Positions 23,609 to 33,932 of a DNA stretch of 64,000 nt are shown here, one piece after another. The number at the start of each line of letters is the position of its first letter. Positions within the stretch are counted from its first letter, which is position 1. Below the pieces are notes generated by a model. That model had not been told where the DNA came from and ran no database searches. It saw only the letters and a program-made list of their open reading frames with translations. Both the position numbers and the translations under genes were made by a program. Source of the stretch: Phialocephala subalpina (lineage: Eukaryota; Ascomycota; Leotiomycetes; Helotiales; Mollisiaceae); assembly GCA_900073065.1 (NCBI GenBank), contig FJOG01000026.1:767117-831116 (forward strand), given 5' to 3'.

Positions 23609-23958
23609 GTACGTATACCCTTTTTGTCTAAGTACTAATAAAGTTTCTTTCCCCCTTCGTGTAGTGTACGACACGATAATCCCTAGTGGGGAAGTATATA
23701 CCTCCAATGGAACTTTAAACGATAGTTTCTCACTTTTGCGATAGTGTCCGAGATAAGTAGCTAAATAGCGAAACTAGGAAGAAGCTTTTCTTTTCTCGTA
23801 TGATTGTTTTCTCTCTTCGTACGATTGTTAGATTTGTATAGTATAATAGCTGTGAGGAAGAGTAAATACTGACTAATTTACTAGGGAGTCGACTCCGGAT
23901 CGACTCTGAGTCGATACCTTACGATCCAGGTGTCGATCCAGGGTTAACTCTAAAAATA

Positions 23959-23977
23959 GGAGTCGTCGCCCAGCCTG
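23959..23977. repeat. hAT right terminal inverted repeat
   Basis: GGAGTCGTCGCCCAGCCTG, reverse complement of the left end with two mismatches. Confidence 0.93.
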
Positions 23978-23985
23978 TCACGTAC
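23978..23985. repeat. Target-site duplication, right copy
   Basis: TCACGTAC, identical to 20136-20143. Confidence 0.95.
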
Positions 23986-24319
23986 TTTAGATAAGAACAA
24001 AACCTTGCAAGTTTGTGTTCACGATGGAAAGATTCCGAACAAGCCGATGCATCTTGATTTCAGGGCTGACTTTGTTGGAATTGAGGAACTAGTCAGCCGG
24101 CGTTTCAAAAAGCCATTCATTTGCACTCCGAAATGGAAGCTTTCGCTGCTGTATAAATGGACTAGCTCTACTAATAAACCGCACATCCCGGACTGGGAAT
24201 TATATCTCGTGTTACGACCATCAGAAACGAAGGATACTTGGGAGCGTGTCGGGTGTGTTCAAACATATAACCGAGGAGAGCTGGGAAGCATGGAACTTGA
24301 GAAGCTCATTATTTGTTGA

Positions 24320-25651
24320 GTTCCAACTTGAGGAGGGACAGAAGCCTCAAATCTCCTCGTTGCTATCATGAACATTGCCTATTAGCCTATGGCCTCCGAA
24401 TACATAGTCAGACGGAGCATGGGCATACACACTAGACGGAAAGAAGAGAGTTCGCTCACAAAGGTTTCATTTCCCCTCACACTTTTGAGCAGCTTTACGA
24501 AGTTTGATCAATATCATATTCAATACCCACGAAATGGTGCAAGTTCTGCATTATTGCGTATGGCAAGCACCCACTTGCGGTTTCAAAGGCGAATTGCCAA
24601 GATTTGTGGACACCAATCTATCTTGCATGTTCTGTCTGTGCGACACTGCGACCTCTGGCTTGCCGAGTCTTTCAGGGGGGCGGATCACTGTAAGCGAGCC
24701 CCGCAATCCTACTTGCAAACGCAATCTGGGGTTCCAACTGCGTTATTGGTCAAGTCCCAACTGCGCATATCAAATTCTCTATGGTTTGGTCACTAAAGTG
24801 TTGCATGGCTTCTGAGCCCCCACCCTTCTCATGCAACCCCGATTGAGAAGTTCGAACTTGGGACAAGTGGAAGTTGCCAACAGTTTAAGTTCTAGTCCTT
24901 TCAGATATGCCACCAGTTGTGCACTCCTTTTTGTTGAATTTTCCAATCATCAAGCTTCATTATAATCAACCCGACTCACCGGCATAGATTGCTCAAGATA
25001 CGTGCGTACAGCCCACGGGTCTCCCAATTGGGCTCGCCCAGGAAGCCGTTGTATCTTCATCACAAGTCAGCCAATTAACTTTCAAAGACGTTATCAATAC
25101 CGGAAGCCCGGCACGTGGAAGCTATCCACGCATGCGGGGTCACTGAGCCATGATGCAGCGATCCTATCAAGGTGAAGCAATTGATTATGCCATACGCGAG
25201 CATTCTCGCGCAACACCATCATCAGAATCCCAATCACATCACATCCTCATATCAACACCATCTTTCAAACCAAACAAGCCCCCTACTTGAGAATTGACGT
25301 GATTATCTCGTGGGATGCGCCTTCTCCCCAAGTTGTTGAAATGATTCATTGCAGCTTGAAGCTCGAATGAGATGCAAAGCTGAAGGCGTGATGAGAGTAT
25401 TTTGATTTTAGAGGCAGTGTCAACAGAGTATTATCTCCCCAAAATCCGATGCTGGGCTCATTGTTGCGTCTGGAGTCTCGATGGCATAATTTGGGGGGTT
25501 TGATTGTGAGTGTTTCTTGTTGATATAAGGTCAAGTGCCGCCCTTCCGTATTGTCCCAACCTCGCTCCAAACACTTGGCATTATCGTTCCTACCCTCAAA
25601 CCCAAACGACAACACATCGATATATCATTCAGATCCAGCTTTTCTGGAATC
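24320..25651. other. Intergenic, promoter of the dioxygenase gene
   Basis: 1.3 kb. A Cys-containing open stretch at 24534-24815 has no recognisable family, and I do not call it a gene. The last 400 bp should hold the promoter and leader of the next gene. Confidence 0.4.
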
Positions 25652-27139
25652 ATGGCACCATCAGTAGCTCAAGACGACGTCCAGGTTCAACCTTCCTCTC
25701 CCACTTTCAGCAAAGCCCGCACCATCCCAGAGATCAAAAAAAGTGTTCAAGGACTGACTCAAAGCGCATCGTTTCGAGCTCCTTTAACCTACTCTGGTAC
25801 CCTTGATCACTACGAGTCTTTCGATGTCACATCTGTCATTGGAAGAGAGTATCCTAAGGTGCAGCTCACCGAAATCTTGAAGGATGATGCCAAGATCAGA
25901 GATCTTGCTATCACTAGTACGTCTTCCCTTTTCCTCTCCGAACAAATGAGGATGGTGCTGACAGACTCCCAGTCTCTCAACGGGGCGTTGTGTTCTTCAG
26001 AAACCAAGACATTGATATTGAGGACCAGAAGATTTTGGGTCAGAAGCTTGGTGAACTCACTGGAAAGCCAGAAACTTCCAAGGTTTGTGACTTGGAGACG
26101 CGTTGAATGATCATAGCTAAGGCCAAATAGTTGCATAAGCATGCATTGAGCAACAGCAAACGAGGCATCGCCGTTGACGAGAACGGAAAGCTAGATGACG
26201 AGGTTTCGGTCATTTCTTCCGAGCAGAATAGAAAACTCTACCAAGGCCGCTTCTTTGGAGCCAAGAGAATTGCCAGTGAGGGATGGCACGCCGAGTGAGT
26301 CTTGAATCTTCAACGAGAAGAATGGAAATCTAACAAGATGCAGCATCACTTTCGAGCGCATCCCTTCTGACTACGCCATCTTGAAGATCATCAAGACCCC
26401 AGAAGACGTTGGCGGTGACACCCTCTGGGCATCTGGCTATGAGGCATTCGACCGCTTGTCTCCAGTCTGGCAACGATTTGCCGAGGGGTTGACCGCTACT
26501 CATCATCAGCCCAACTTCAACAAAGTGGCGTCGGAGCATAACTTGGAGCTTTTGGAGGAAGAGAGAGGTGCGCCGGAGAATAAGGGGATTGATTTCACCG
26601 CTTCTCAGTAAGTCTTGCTGCCATGATAGGGATGTAGGAGAGGAGCTGACAAGGGACATTTAGCCCAGTTGTGCGAACCAATCCTGTCACGGGATGGAAG
26701 AGCCTTTTTGGTGCTGGACACCAAGTCCACGCTGGATGGATTGACAATGTGACTGAGACTGAGAGTGAGGTCATCAAAGCTTACTGTAAGTCTCTTCACG
26801 ACTATCTCACCCTCCTTTCATCCTCTACCTCCACTTCAACAAGTATTCTGACATGAGAACAGTCAACAAACTCATCGCAGAGAACCACGACCTGCAAGTT
26901 AGATTCAAATGGAACAAGAATGATCTTGCTATCTGGGACAAGTAAGTCCAACTCCTAGTCCAAGAGGGCTAGTATTTCCGAGGATCAGGCTGACATGAAA
27001 TAGTCGCTCCGTATTCCATACCGCCACGAACGATTACGAAGGCAAGCGTCAAGGTAATAGAGTGGTGAGCTTGGGCGAGAAGCCGTATTATAACCCTGCG
27101 AGTAAGTCGAGACGTGAGGCACTGTTTGGTGGTTTGTGA
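25652..27139 (+). CDS. TauD/TfdA-type Fe(II)/2-oxoglutarate dioxygenase
   Basis: Seven exons (25652..25916, 25973..26082, 26131..26294, 26344..26607, 26664..26785, 26863..26941, 27004..27139) join in frame to 379 residues. The iron-binding HxD is in EGWHAD-ITFE (His178, Asp180, spanning an intron) and the distal His is in RSVFHTATND (His340). Basic residues that could bind 2-oxoglutarate follow (GKRQGNR). RGVVFFRNQD and the NPVTGWKSLF segment are typical of fungal alpha-ketoglutarate-dependent taurine or sulfonate dioxygenases. Such enzymes oxidise C-S compounds to release sulfite, but fungal paralogues are diverse and the true substrate is unknown. All introns have GT..AG borders and are 48-77 nt. 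Confidence 0.92.
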
Positions 27140-29551
27140 AAGTGAGATGGGAGACATCAAGAGGCTCAATGTAGCTGCTGAATGATGAGAGGCTTGAGCA
27201 ATGTTTAAGACTGTATCAGAGCTCCAGTAGTGCGAGCTTAATGCGATACTTGACCGCTATTATTTTGGGTCGTCTTAATTTCACACTATTTCTGGTTTCC
27301 CGACCAAGGTAGTCGGAGCTCAGGTCGATCAAGTGAAGAGGTTTGTCTGGGCAAGATTTAAGCGCGATCCCCCCCCTTTCCGTTGTTAGGTGCCCGAGTG
27401 GAAGTCAATCAGACAGATGTCAATCTCTACATACACAAAATTGAAATTACTATATGGATCGGATGATTCAATTGCGGGACCTGACTCTACCTGGATCAAG
27501 TGTAAGTGTTTGATAGGATGGTTCCACGTGACTTCTTACTTCACCTTCATCTGCCTTGAAGTCAAGGAAGTTGATGGCGCAAAGTAGCATTCGAGATACA
27601 ACTTAATATGGATACTATCTAGCATAATAAAAATTGGGCTGGTAAGCCAGGGCATGATGGAGATACGAAAGCCTCATGCTTAAAGATCTCGATCGCATCG
27701 CAGCAAACGTAGCAACGTATAGCCAGGCCGAGTATTCACAGGGACTCGAGGTTTGCAGATCATTGACGACCCTGGTCGAGGGAGTTGGTATCCTGTCAAT
27801 TCTGTATTCCTGACGCTTCATTCTTGACTCTAAATTAAGGAAGTTCTCCACTTTGGTACTCCCTTGATGTGAGTATCGGCTTTGATACCCAGCCCATAAA
27901 CACGCGTTGATTGATGCTCTTGTATACCAGAAAGACTGTCAGATTGGCTAATATATCTGTTTACATTTCACTGTGTGATTGCAATTCATGGAGCGCAAGT
28001 CTTATCTCGAGGGGATAGACGTTCACGGGACCTCATCCTCGTTCATTTCAGTATCAGTCGAAAGCCAGCAGCTCCGCTGATCTGATCTGGAGCGATGGAT
28101 AAGCATGGCGGAATGTCTCCCGCTTTTCCTTTTCCAGAGTGGCAAGATCTCTTGGCATGAGCGGCAAAAGAGAAGGATCCCATCATGCAGTTTCCATGTT
28201 GCACCTGTCCTAGGCTCTACATTAATCTCTGCTCGTACTGTCTCCTCCATTTCTCCATGAACACCGGAACAAGCTTTAAGCAGCTGCCTCTTTGGTGCAA
28301 GTTAGTGGTGGTGATGGTGGTGGTGCTTAGAATTCAGCGAGACTGCGTGTTAGGAGGTCCCCAGACGAGAAAGCTGCTGCCCTAGAATTACTTCTTACTC
28401 CTATCATGTCTTTCGATCACATTTCAATATATAAATATATTCGCAAGTATTTAAATACAACTTCCAGTCTGTGCGAGAGCACTATCCCTATGATGGGAGG
28501 CCGAGTACGACACGAAATATAATTCCTCTCCTCGAGTTACTGAAGTACGTAAATCCCAGCTTACCCATTGATGCCACTTTCACGGCACTGCTTTTCATAC
28601 GGTTCGGGGGGTAATCAAACAGCGACAACCACAGGAACAGAAATATTTACTCCTGACGTATCTCCAATAACCTCTAGCTCCTTCTTCCCCGGTACTCATG
28701 TTGAAAACAGGATGTGCCTCGTAGGAAGTCGGGTTTACGACCGGCAGATTTCGGATGAGGCATCACCCGCCCATGCACGTAGATCTTAGATATTACCTGC
28801 CTCGATCCTCTTACCTGACTAAAGTCATCGCTGTACTTGGCTTCAATGTTTCTCCAACCTGAAGTTGTGCTTGCCATCGCCAAAAGGTGACAAATAAAAC
28901 AAGCTTCGTCAAGCCCTAAGCACGGCGCAGCCGGTCTCGTCGTCTTGATCAATCTCCAAATTAATCTAGAAAAATTGATTAAGAGATAGACATGTGGCGA
29001 ACTTGGGGGCGAATGTTCGATCAGTGATCGTTCGGCAGTTGGGTAATTGGATCTCTGCACATCACGCTCCGAATTCTCTGACTTTCACGGGTATATCACA
29101 GTAGCATTTTGTCTTTCCAGTGATTCGGTATTGATGTACCGTTAAGGTTGTTTCCGATCAACCCTTCGTAGAATTCCCAGCCTGTAAATTCCAGAGACGG
29201 GATAGGATGGTTGATACTCGCCTAATATGCCGTGCTGGGGTGGTAGATCAAAGATTTAAGGAAGGCAATAAATAAACTTGCACCTATATTTGTGGGGTAA
29301 TTAGGGTAATGCGGGGAAGGTTGTCGTGATTGGACGTCTTTGGTTGCACATTTGGATAAACGATGGTTAAGTGTTTCAATACCGTGTAACTTGTAATGCG
29401 GCAAGTTTTTCTCGGCAAGTTTCTCAAGACATAGGACGGTTTAGTCATAATAATGTTTGGAAACTTTATATAATCGAGCATGCACCGCATGGCCTACTTT
29501 TGAAGCTCTCCAACCTCGCTGGAATCGATCACTGAATTTTGTCCGTCGAAG
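27140..29551. other. Gene-poor 2.4 kb
   Basis: No supported gene on either strand. The longest open stretch (28674-29060, minus) has no recognisable motif. A poly-C run lies at 27370. The part just before 29551 is the promoter of the DUF1996 gene. Confidence 0.4.
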
Positions 29552-30730
29552 ATGAAGTGGTTTTTCCTCGCTCTCGCCCTCGTGGCACCTTCCCATGCTG
29601 GCCTTCGCTTCGGATGTTCGACTCTTAGTATCCAGCGCCTCGATCCCCTCGTCGAGCCTGGCAATGTCCCTTCAGCACATGTCCATCAAATCGTCGGTGG
29701 AAATGTCTTCAATGCAACCATGGACTCTACGAAGATGAACATTGGCGACGCAGGAACTTGCACAACTTGCTTCTTCTCGGAGGACTTCTCTAATTATTGG
29801 ACTGCAGTATTGTATTTCAAGGCTCGCAACGGCACGTACAAGCGTGTTCCTCTCTACACTAATGCAGACCTGGAGGGCGAGCAGGGTGGAATGACCATCT
29901 ACTATACCCAGCTGGATTTCAATTCGAATGGCAACCAGAAGATCACGGCTTTCAAGCCTGTAAGTCTCCCAAATCGAAGGCCCATACGGTCCTAACGACC
30001 TCAGGGTTTCCGTATGACTGTTGGCAGCCCAACAACCAACACCAAAGCCGCCGCGGTCGCACATACAGGCATCCGCTACACTTGCCTACAGACAATTATG
30101 ACGAGAGGCCAGGAGACACCTGACTTCCCCAAGGCAGCATGCCCGGCCGGTATCATGGCTATTCACCACTTCCCAGCGTGAGTGGCCCCTTCTTGTACAT
30201 ATGTTGGTATCCATTGGCTGATCATAACTAGCTGCTGGGACGGTAAGAACATCGATAGCGCCAACCACCAAGATCACATGTTCGATACTGGAAAGGGAGG
30301 CTTCCAAAACGCTGGTCCTTGCCCATCGTCGCATCCCATCCGCATGCCACAACTTGCCTATGAAACAATGTGGGATACTCGTGCCTTCAACGACAAGTCG
30401 TTGTGGCCCACGGATGGCTCTCAGCCGTTTGTCTGGAGTGCAAATGCGGACCCGACTGGCTATGCTTCCCATGCCGATTACATCTTCGGCTGGAAGGGTG
30501 ACTCGCTCCAGAAGGCTATGGACTCCACTTGCATGTTCCAGGCTTGTGGTAATGGCAAACCTCTTAAGTCCCAGAGTGCTGCAGAGTTGAACAAGTGCTC
30601 TATCAAGAACACCGTCACAGAGGAGACTCAAGGATGTAAGTTACCGCGCACTTGATAGAATTTCATTGAGCTAACCACTGCCTTTGTAGGGTTGCCGTCC
30701 CTCCCAGGTCTTGCTGTCGGACATATGTAG
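29552..30730 (+). CDS. Secreted DUF1996 protein (copy 1)
   Basis: Four exons (29552..29959, 30005..30177, 30232..30635, 30690..30730) give 341 residues. A 16-residue signal peptide (MKWFFLALALVAPSHA) is followed directly by the DUF1996 start LRFGCSTLSIQRLDPLVEPG, then HVHQIVGGN, a short Cys cluster (TCTTC), FSNYWTAVLYFKARNGTYKRVP, and after the second intron CWDGKNIDSANHQDHM, SSHPIRMPQLAYE and YIFGWKGDSLQKAMD. This is a full-length single-domain member. DUF1996 proteins are secreted fungal proteins, some with WSC domains, and probably cell-wall related; the biochemical role is not established to my knowledge. No WSC or GPI signal is seen. It is convergent with a paralogue at 32.6-33.9 kb. Confidence 0.92.
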
Positions 30731-31099
30731 AGTCCTGGCTTCAGGTGATTAATTGGCAATATATTTGCAGGCTTTTGGACAGTCGAATATGGTTGGATCA
30801 GAGCCCTATCCATCGGCGTGTCAAATTTCTTGGTTTTGTCATCACGACTTGTTCAGAGTGTATTCCTCTCTAAAATGCTATATATCAGTCCTGGATTCTT
30901 TCTAGAATCACTTCAGTCAATCTATCATTCCACTCATAGCATCCTATCATTCTTTCTTGACCACCAGAAGAACAAAGACGCTTGCACTGTTGCATGCTAT
31001 GCTGAGAGAACTGCCTCTTACAAGTACTTTGTCTTTTAGCCTTAAAGATGCCTTAAATCATCATACCACGCAGCTCCCCTATTCGTTTGTTTCCTTTCA

Positions 31100-32060
31100 T
31101 CCTTTGTCTAGCACTCGGATACTAACGGTTCGAACATCTCTTGCACATTTCAAATTCCAACATCCATGCCAATCGTGGAACCATCCAGCTCTTGAAATAG
31201 ATTGGATAAAAACAGCACCAAGCGATGGCCATGCAATACATCAATCCGACTCGAACGATTTCACCTCCTTCACACACTTTTCGGAGCTTCCTATCGAACT
31301 CAGATTGGAGATCTGGGAACGCTGTGTTCCAAGCCAAAAAGTTGTCACTATCCGACGTTGAAAGGTCCAGTGGAAACTACCAGGAGTCGGTACAGTGGTA
31401 GAAACATTCGATGCGCCGTCCACCCAACCCACCATTCTGGCTGTCAATCAGGAATCACGAGTCGTCGCTTTACAAAAATATGCCCTAGTTCGTACCTCGG
31501 ATATGGGCCAGGAAGATATGTGGCGTTCAACAACGAAAAAGACATAGTCTACTTCGAGTCTCCCGCACAATGCTGAACTTCTTTAACAGCGGTCGGAAGG
31601 TGATGAAGGATGGGAGGAAAGACCAAGAAAGTCTGAGGATCCGAAGGTTGGCGATTTCTGGGCAATATAACTATTTACACAATCTCCTCTGGGACCGGAA
31701 GCATGAATAATCTATGCAGATAGATGAATTAATTGTTGTCATTGGTGATGAACGGAGGTATGGAATCGGTGGGGAGGGAAAGGTGTTGAAGTTAGCAAGC
31801 GTCGTCGAGCAGGTTGACGGTTAGGGAGATGCTGTAAAGCACGACAAAGTCTTAAAGGCAATAGAAGAGGAGATGAATTAGGAATGAAGACTCTACGGCT
31901 GTTAAACTTAGAAATTGCAAGAAATTGTGTGCAAACCTTGACTCACGAAAATGAAAGCGATATTCGAAGATCCACCCAACGAGCCTGGGCAAAAGTGGCT
32001 TCGCTTCAAAAGGGGGAACTCTACTTACAGACACTCGCATCAACAAACCTGCAGATCAGC
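31100..32060 (+). pseudogene. 2EXR-like protein, decayed
   Basis: An open segment contains FTHFSELPIELRLEIWERCVP near 31255-31320, the diagnostic opening of fungal 2EXR-domain proteins. It is stopped by TGA at about 31360, then continues in frame (TQPTILAVNQESR, another family landmark). A frameshift near 31505 leads to a second frame with YVAFNNEKDIVYFESP, then a third with LNFFNSGRKV and GQYNYLHNLLWDRKH, and a C-terminal FEDPPNEPGQKWLRF. Several TAA/TAG stops lie in between, mostly at expected Gln codons. It sits between two DUF1996 genes. It cannot encode a complete protein. Confidence 0.7.
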
Positions 32061-32581
32061 AGCTGTCATTAATTCTAGTCGTACAATAAAGGCTTAAGCT
32101 CTGTGCCGCGACACATGAGCTCTAGCGGCTTAAATATTATCTCTTTACATTCAGCATAAACACGCCACCTTTAGGGGGTGTCACGGGTTCTCCGCTTTCG
32201 ATTCGGCATGCTCGAAGTATCATAGTACTTCGGAAAACCCATTTAAAGAGGCGAATATGGACTCGGCTAATACGTCTTGGTTCATACGATGACCGTCATG
32301 TGCTCACCTGGAATGTGCTCAAGCGGAGGAAGTGAGATTGGAACGTATGTAAGATATCTAGTATCGATTGAATGATGGAAATGTTATCAGACAAAGGATT
32401 CAGTCTGACCAACTATGTAAGGTTTAAATTCAACAATCCATCACCAATAGTAATATAAGAAGTAAAAAATGACGTTCGGTCTTAGTCTTAGTCTCGGTCT
32501 TGATATACCTCTCTTTACTATGCAACACTCTTCTCTCCCATACCGTGCTTCGTCCAGTTTACTTAAAATCCTGGAAGCTTA
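32061..32581. other. Intergenic, 3' flank of DUF1996 copy 2
   Basis: 520 bp with no gene. A short CTTAGTCTTAGTCTCGGTCTTG repeat-like stretch lies near 32480. Confidence 0.35.
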
Positions 32582-33932
32582 TCAAGCCCTATGAACTGTC
32601 AGAATGATCAACAGTGTAATTTGAAGTGGGAGACTTACATCCATCAGCATTCTCTTGATAACGTCTTGGCACATTGCACGACTTAGCCGCAGAGACTTGA
32701 CTGATCGGCAAGTTCGCACAGCTGGCACCCATACATGGACCACCATCCATAGCCTTCTGCAAGGAGTCTGCCTTCCATCCGAAGACATAATCTCCGTGCT
32801 GGCTGTAACCGGTGGTGTCTCCAGTGCTGAGGAGGAAGGGTTGGGACCCATCGGCAGGCCACTCAGCCTTGTTGTTGAATGCAGTTGTATCCCAGACGAT
32901 CTGTTTGAGAACGTCAGTGAAAGGATGGGAATGGGCTCATAGGAGGACATACCTCTAACATGAGTTGTGGGATCTTGACTGGATGGGTTGATGGGCATGC
33001 ACCGCCGGTACTGGAGCCGGTAAATGTGGAACAGCCTCCGGTGGGGCAGGCGACGTGAGCCTTGTGGTCAGGAGTATCAAGGTTCTTTCCGTCCCAGCAG
33101 CTGCAGTTGGGATTAGTATCTCTATGACCTTCTGGCTTCTGGACCTGGAAGACGAAAGACTTACGTTGGGTACAGAATGTTGGATCGGATCCCACCCAAG
33201 CATGCTTTGGGAGGGAGAGTCTCGTAGTCCAAGCTATGCAAAATCAGTACATGCAAATAGAGGACGATCGAGCCGGCTCACGAAGCATCCGCACATGGTG
33301 CAGCATTGTCACCTCCGAAGTTTGGTCCAGAGTAACAACGGAAGCATGACTGTGACTTCCTTCCACTGCCAACCTTTGCCCGCAAGCTGGCATCACCAAC
33401 GAGCATACGGAAACCGGGCTTGAATGCAGTAACCTTCTTTGGACCATCGGAAACATAGTAGACAATGAAACCAGCGTTCATTTGGGGACCAAACTTGTCG
33501 CTGAATTCCGATCTGAAGGGATATATCAGTATCATGGAGAAATAAATCTCCACCACGTGGTACGAACCTATTAGGGATCTGAGGAACACGCTTGTAGCTA
33601 CCATTGCGTGCCTTGAAATAGAGATTGGCGGTCCAGTAGTTTGAGAAATCATCTGCAAAATTGCAAGATGTGCAAGTAGCAAGAGTGCTGACATCGGTGC
33701 TGGCTATCGAAGCATTGAACGCGTTTCCTCCAATAATTTGATGCATATGCGGAGAAGGAATCAGGTCGGGATTGACGAGAGGATCGATACGGTCCACAGT
33801 GATCTGCGAGCATCCAAATCGCAGCATGGTCGATCCGGCCTGTGCATCTTGCGTGTACTTGATTGACTCAACGCTGGGGCTGGGCATTGCTTGCGCGAGC
33901 GCTGCTAAGGTGACGAGAGCAGACCAAAACAT
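32582..33932 (-). CDS. Secreted DUF1996 protein (copy 2)
   Basis: Six exons, complement(32582..32595, 32639..32900, 32953..33100, 33165..33233, 33282..33512, 33568..33932), give about 362 residues. Signal peptide MFWSALVTLAALAQAMP is followed by LRFGCSQITVDRIDPLVNP, HMHQIIGGN, TCTSCNF, FSNYWTANLYFKARNGSYKRVP, the GFIVYYVSD segment, a family core LPPKACLGGIRSN and CWDGKNLDTPDHKAHV, then YVFGWKADSLQKAMD. Five phase-consistent introns (43-64 nt) support the model. It has two more introns than the neighbouring copy 1. The C-terminus is uncertain: the last exon in the joined frame ends after a few residues, whereas a +1 frame would give a family-like GLDKLPGF ending, so a slip or an unusual acceptor is possible. 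Confidence 0.88.

Larger units (their letters stand above)
20144..23977 (+). mobile_element. hAT-superfamily DNA transposon, full length but decayed
   Basis: A 3834-bp element bounded by 19-bp terminal inverted repeats (CAGGCTGGGCGGCAACTCC at the left; the right end is its reverse complement with two mismatches) and an 8-bp target duplication. Just inside both ends lie clusters of GAGTCGACTCCGG-type subterminal repeats (20164-20250 and 23885-23960). It holds a broken transposase (about 20390-22466) and a second, cysteine-rich frame (about 23090-23608). The ends are nearly intact, so a source of transposase in the genome could in principle mobilise it. The element is AT-rich relative to its flanks, yet contains about 25 copies of CGTACG. 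Confidence 0.92.
18220..24319 (+). pseudogene. HET-domain gene, decayed and split by a hAT transposon
   Basis: From ATG 18220 (MGTSHSRPS, an N-myristoylation-like start) the frame runs through two Cys pairs (CKPCH, CALCD) into a HET domain: YTALSYVWGA near 18990, FLWVDRFCTNP near 19120, AVVTLVAASGKDA near 19210, WATRAWTYQEAILS near 19380. It is broken by in-frame TGA at 18934, TAG at 19192, TGA at 19420, a frameshift in the A-run near 19553 and TAG near 19678. The rest (FPSWSWVKMQ and on) stays open up to 20143, where a hAT element is inserted. The frame resumes in phase after 23985 and ends at 24319. Several stops are explicable as CGA to TGA or CAG to TAG changes. The gene cannot make a full-length product. 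Confidence 0.85.

Noticed and set aside
23207..23707. 166-codon frame antisense in the hAT element
   Set aside because: Composition-driven shadow of the cysteine-rich plus-strand frame.
24504..24815. Cys-containing small open frame after the HET relic
   Set aside because: No signal peptide, no family and no intron support; not distinguishable from chance.
30086..30631. 181-codon open frame, minus strand
   Set aside because: Antisense to DUF1996 copy 1.
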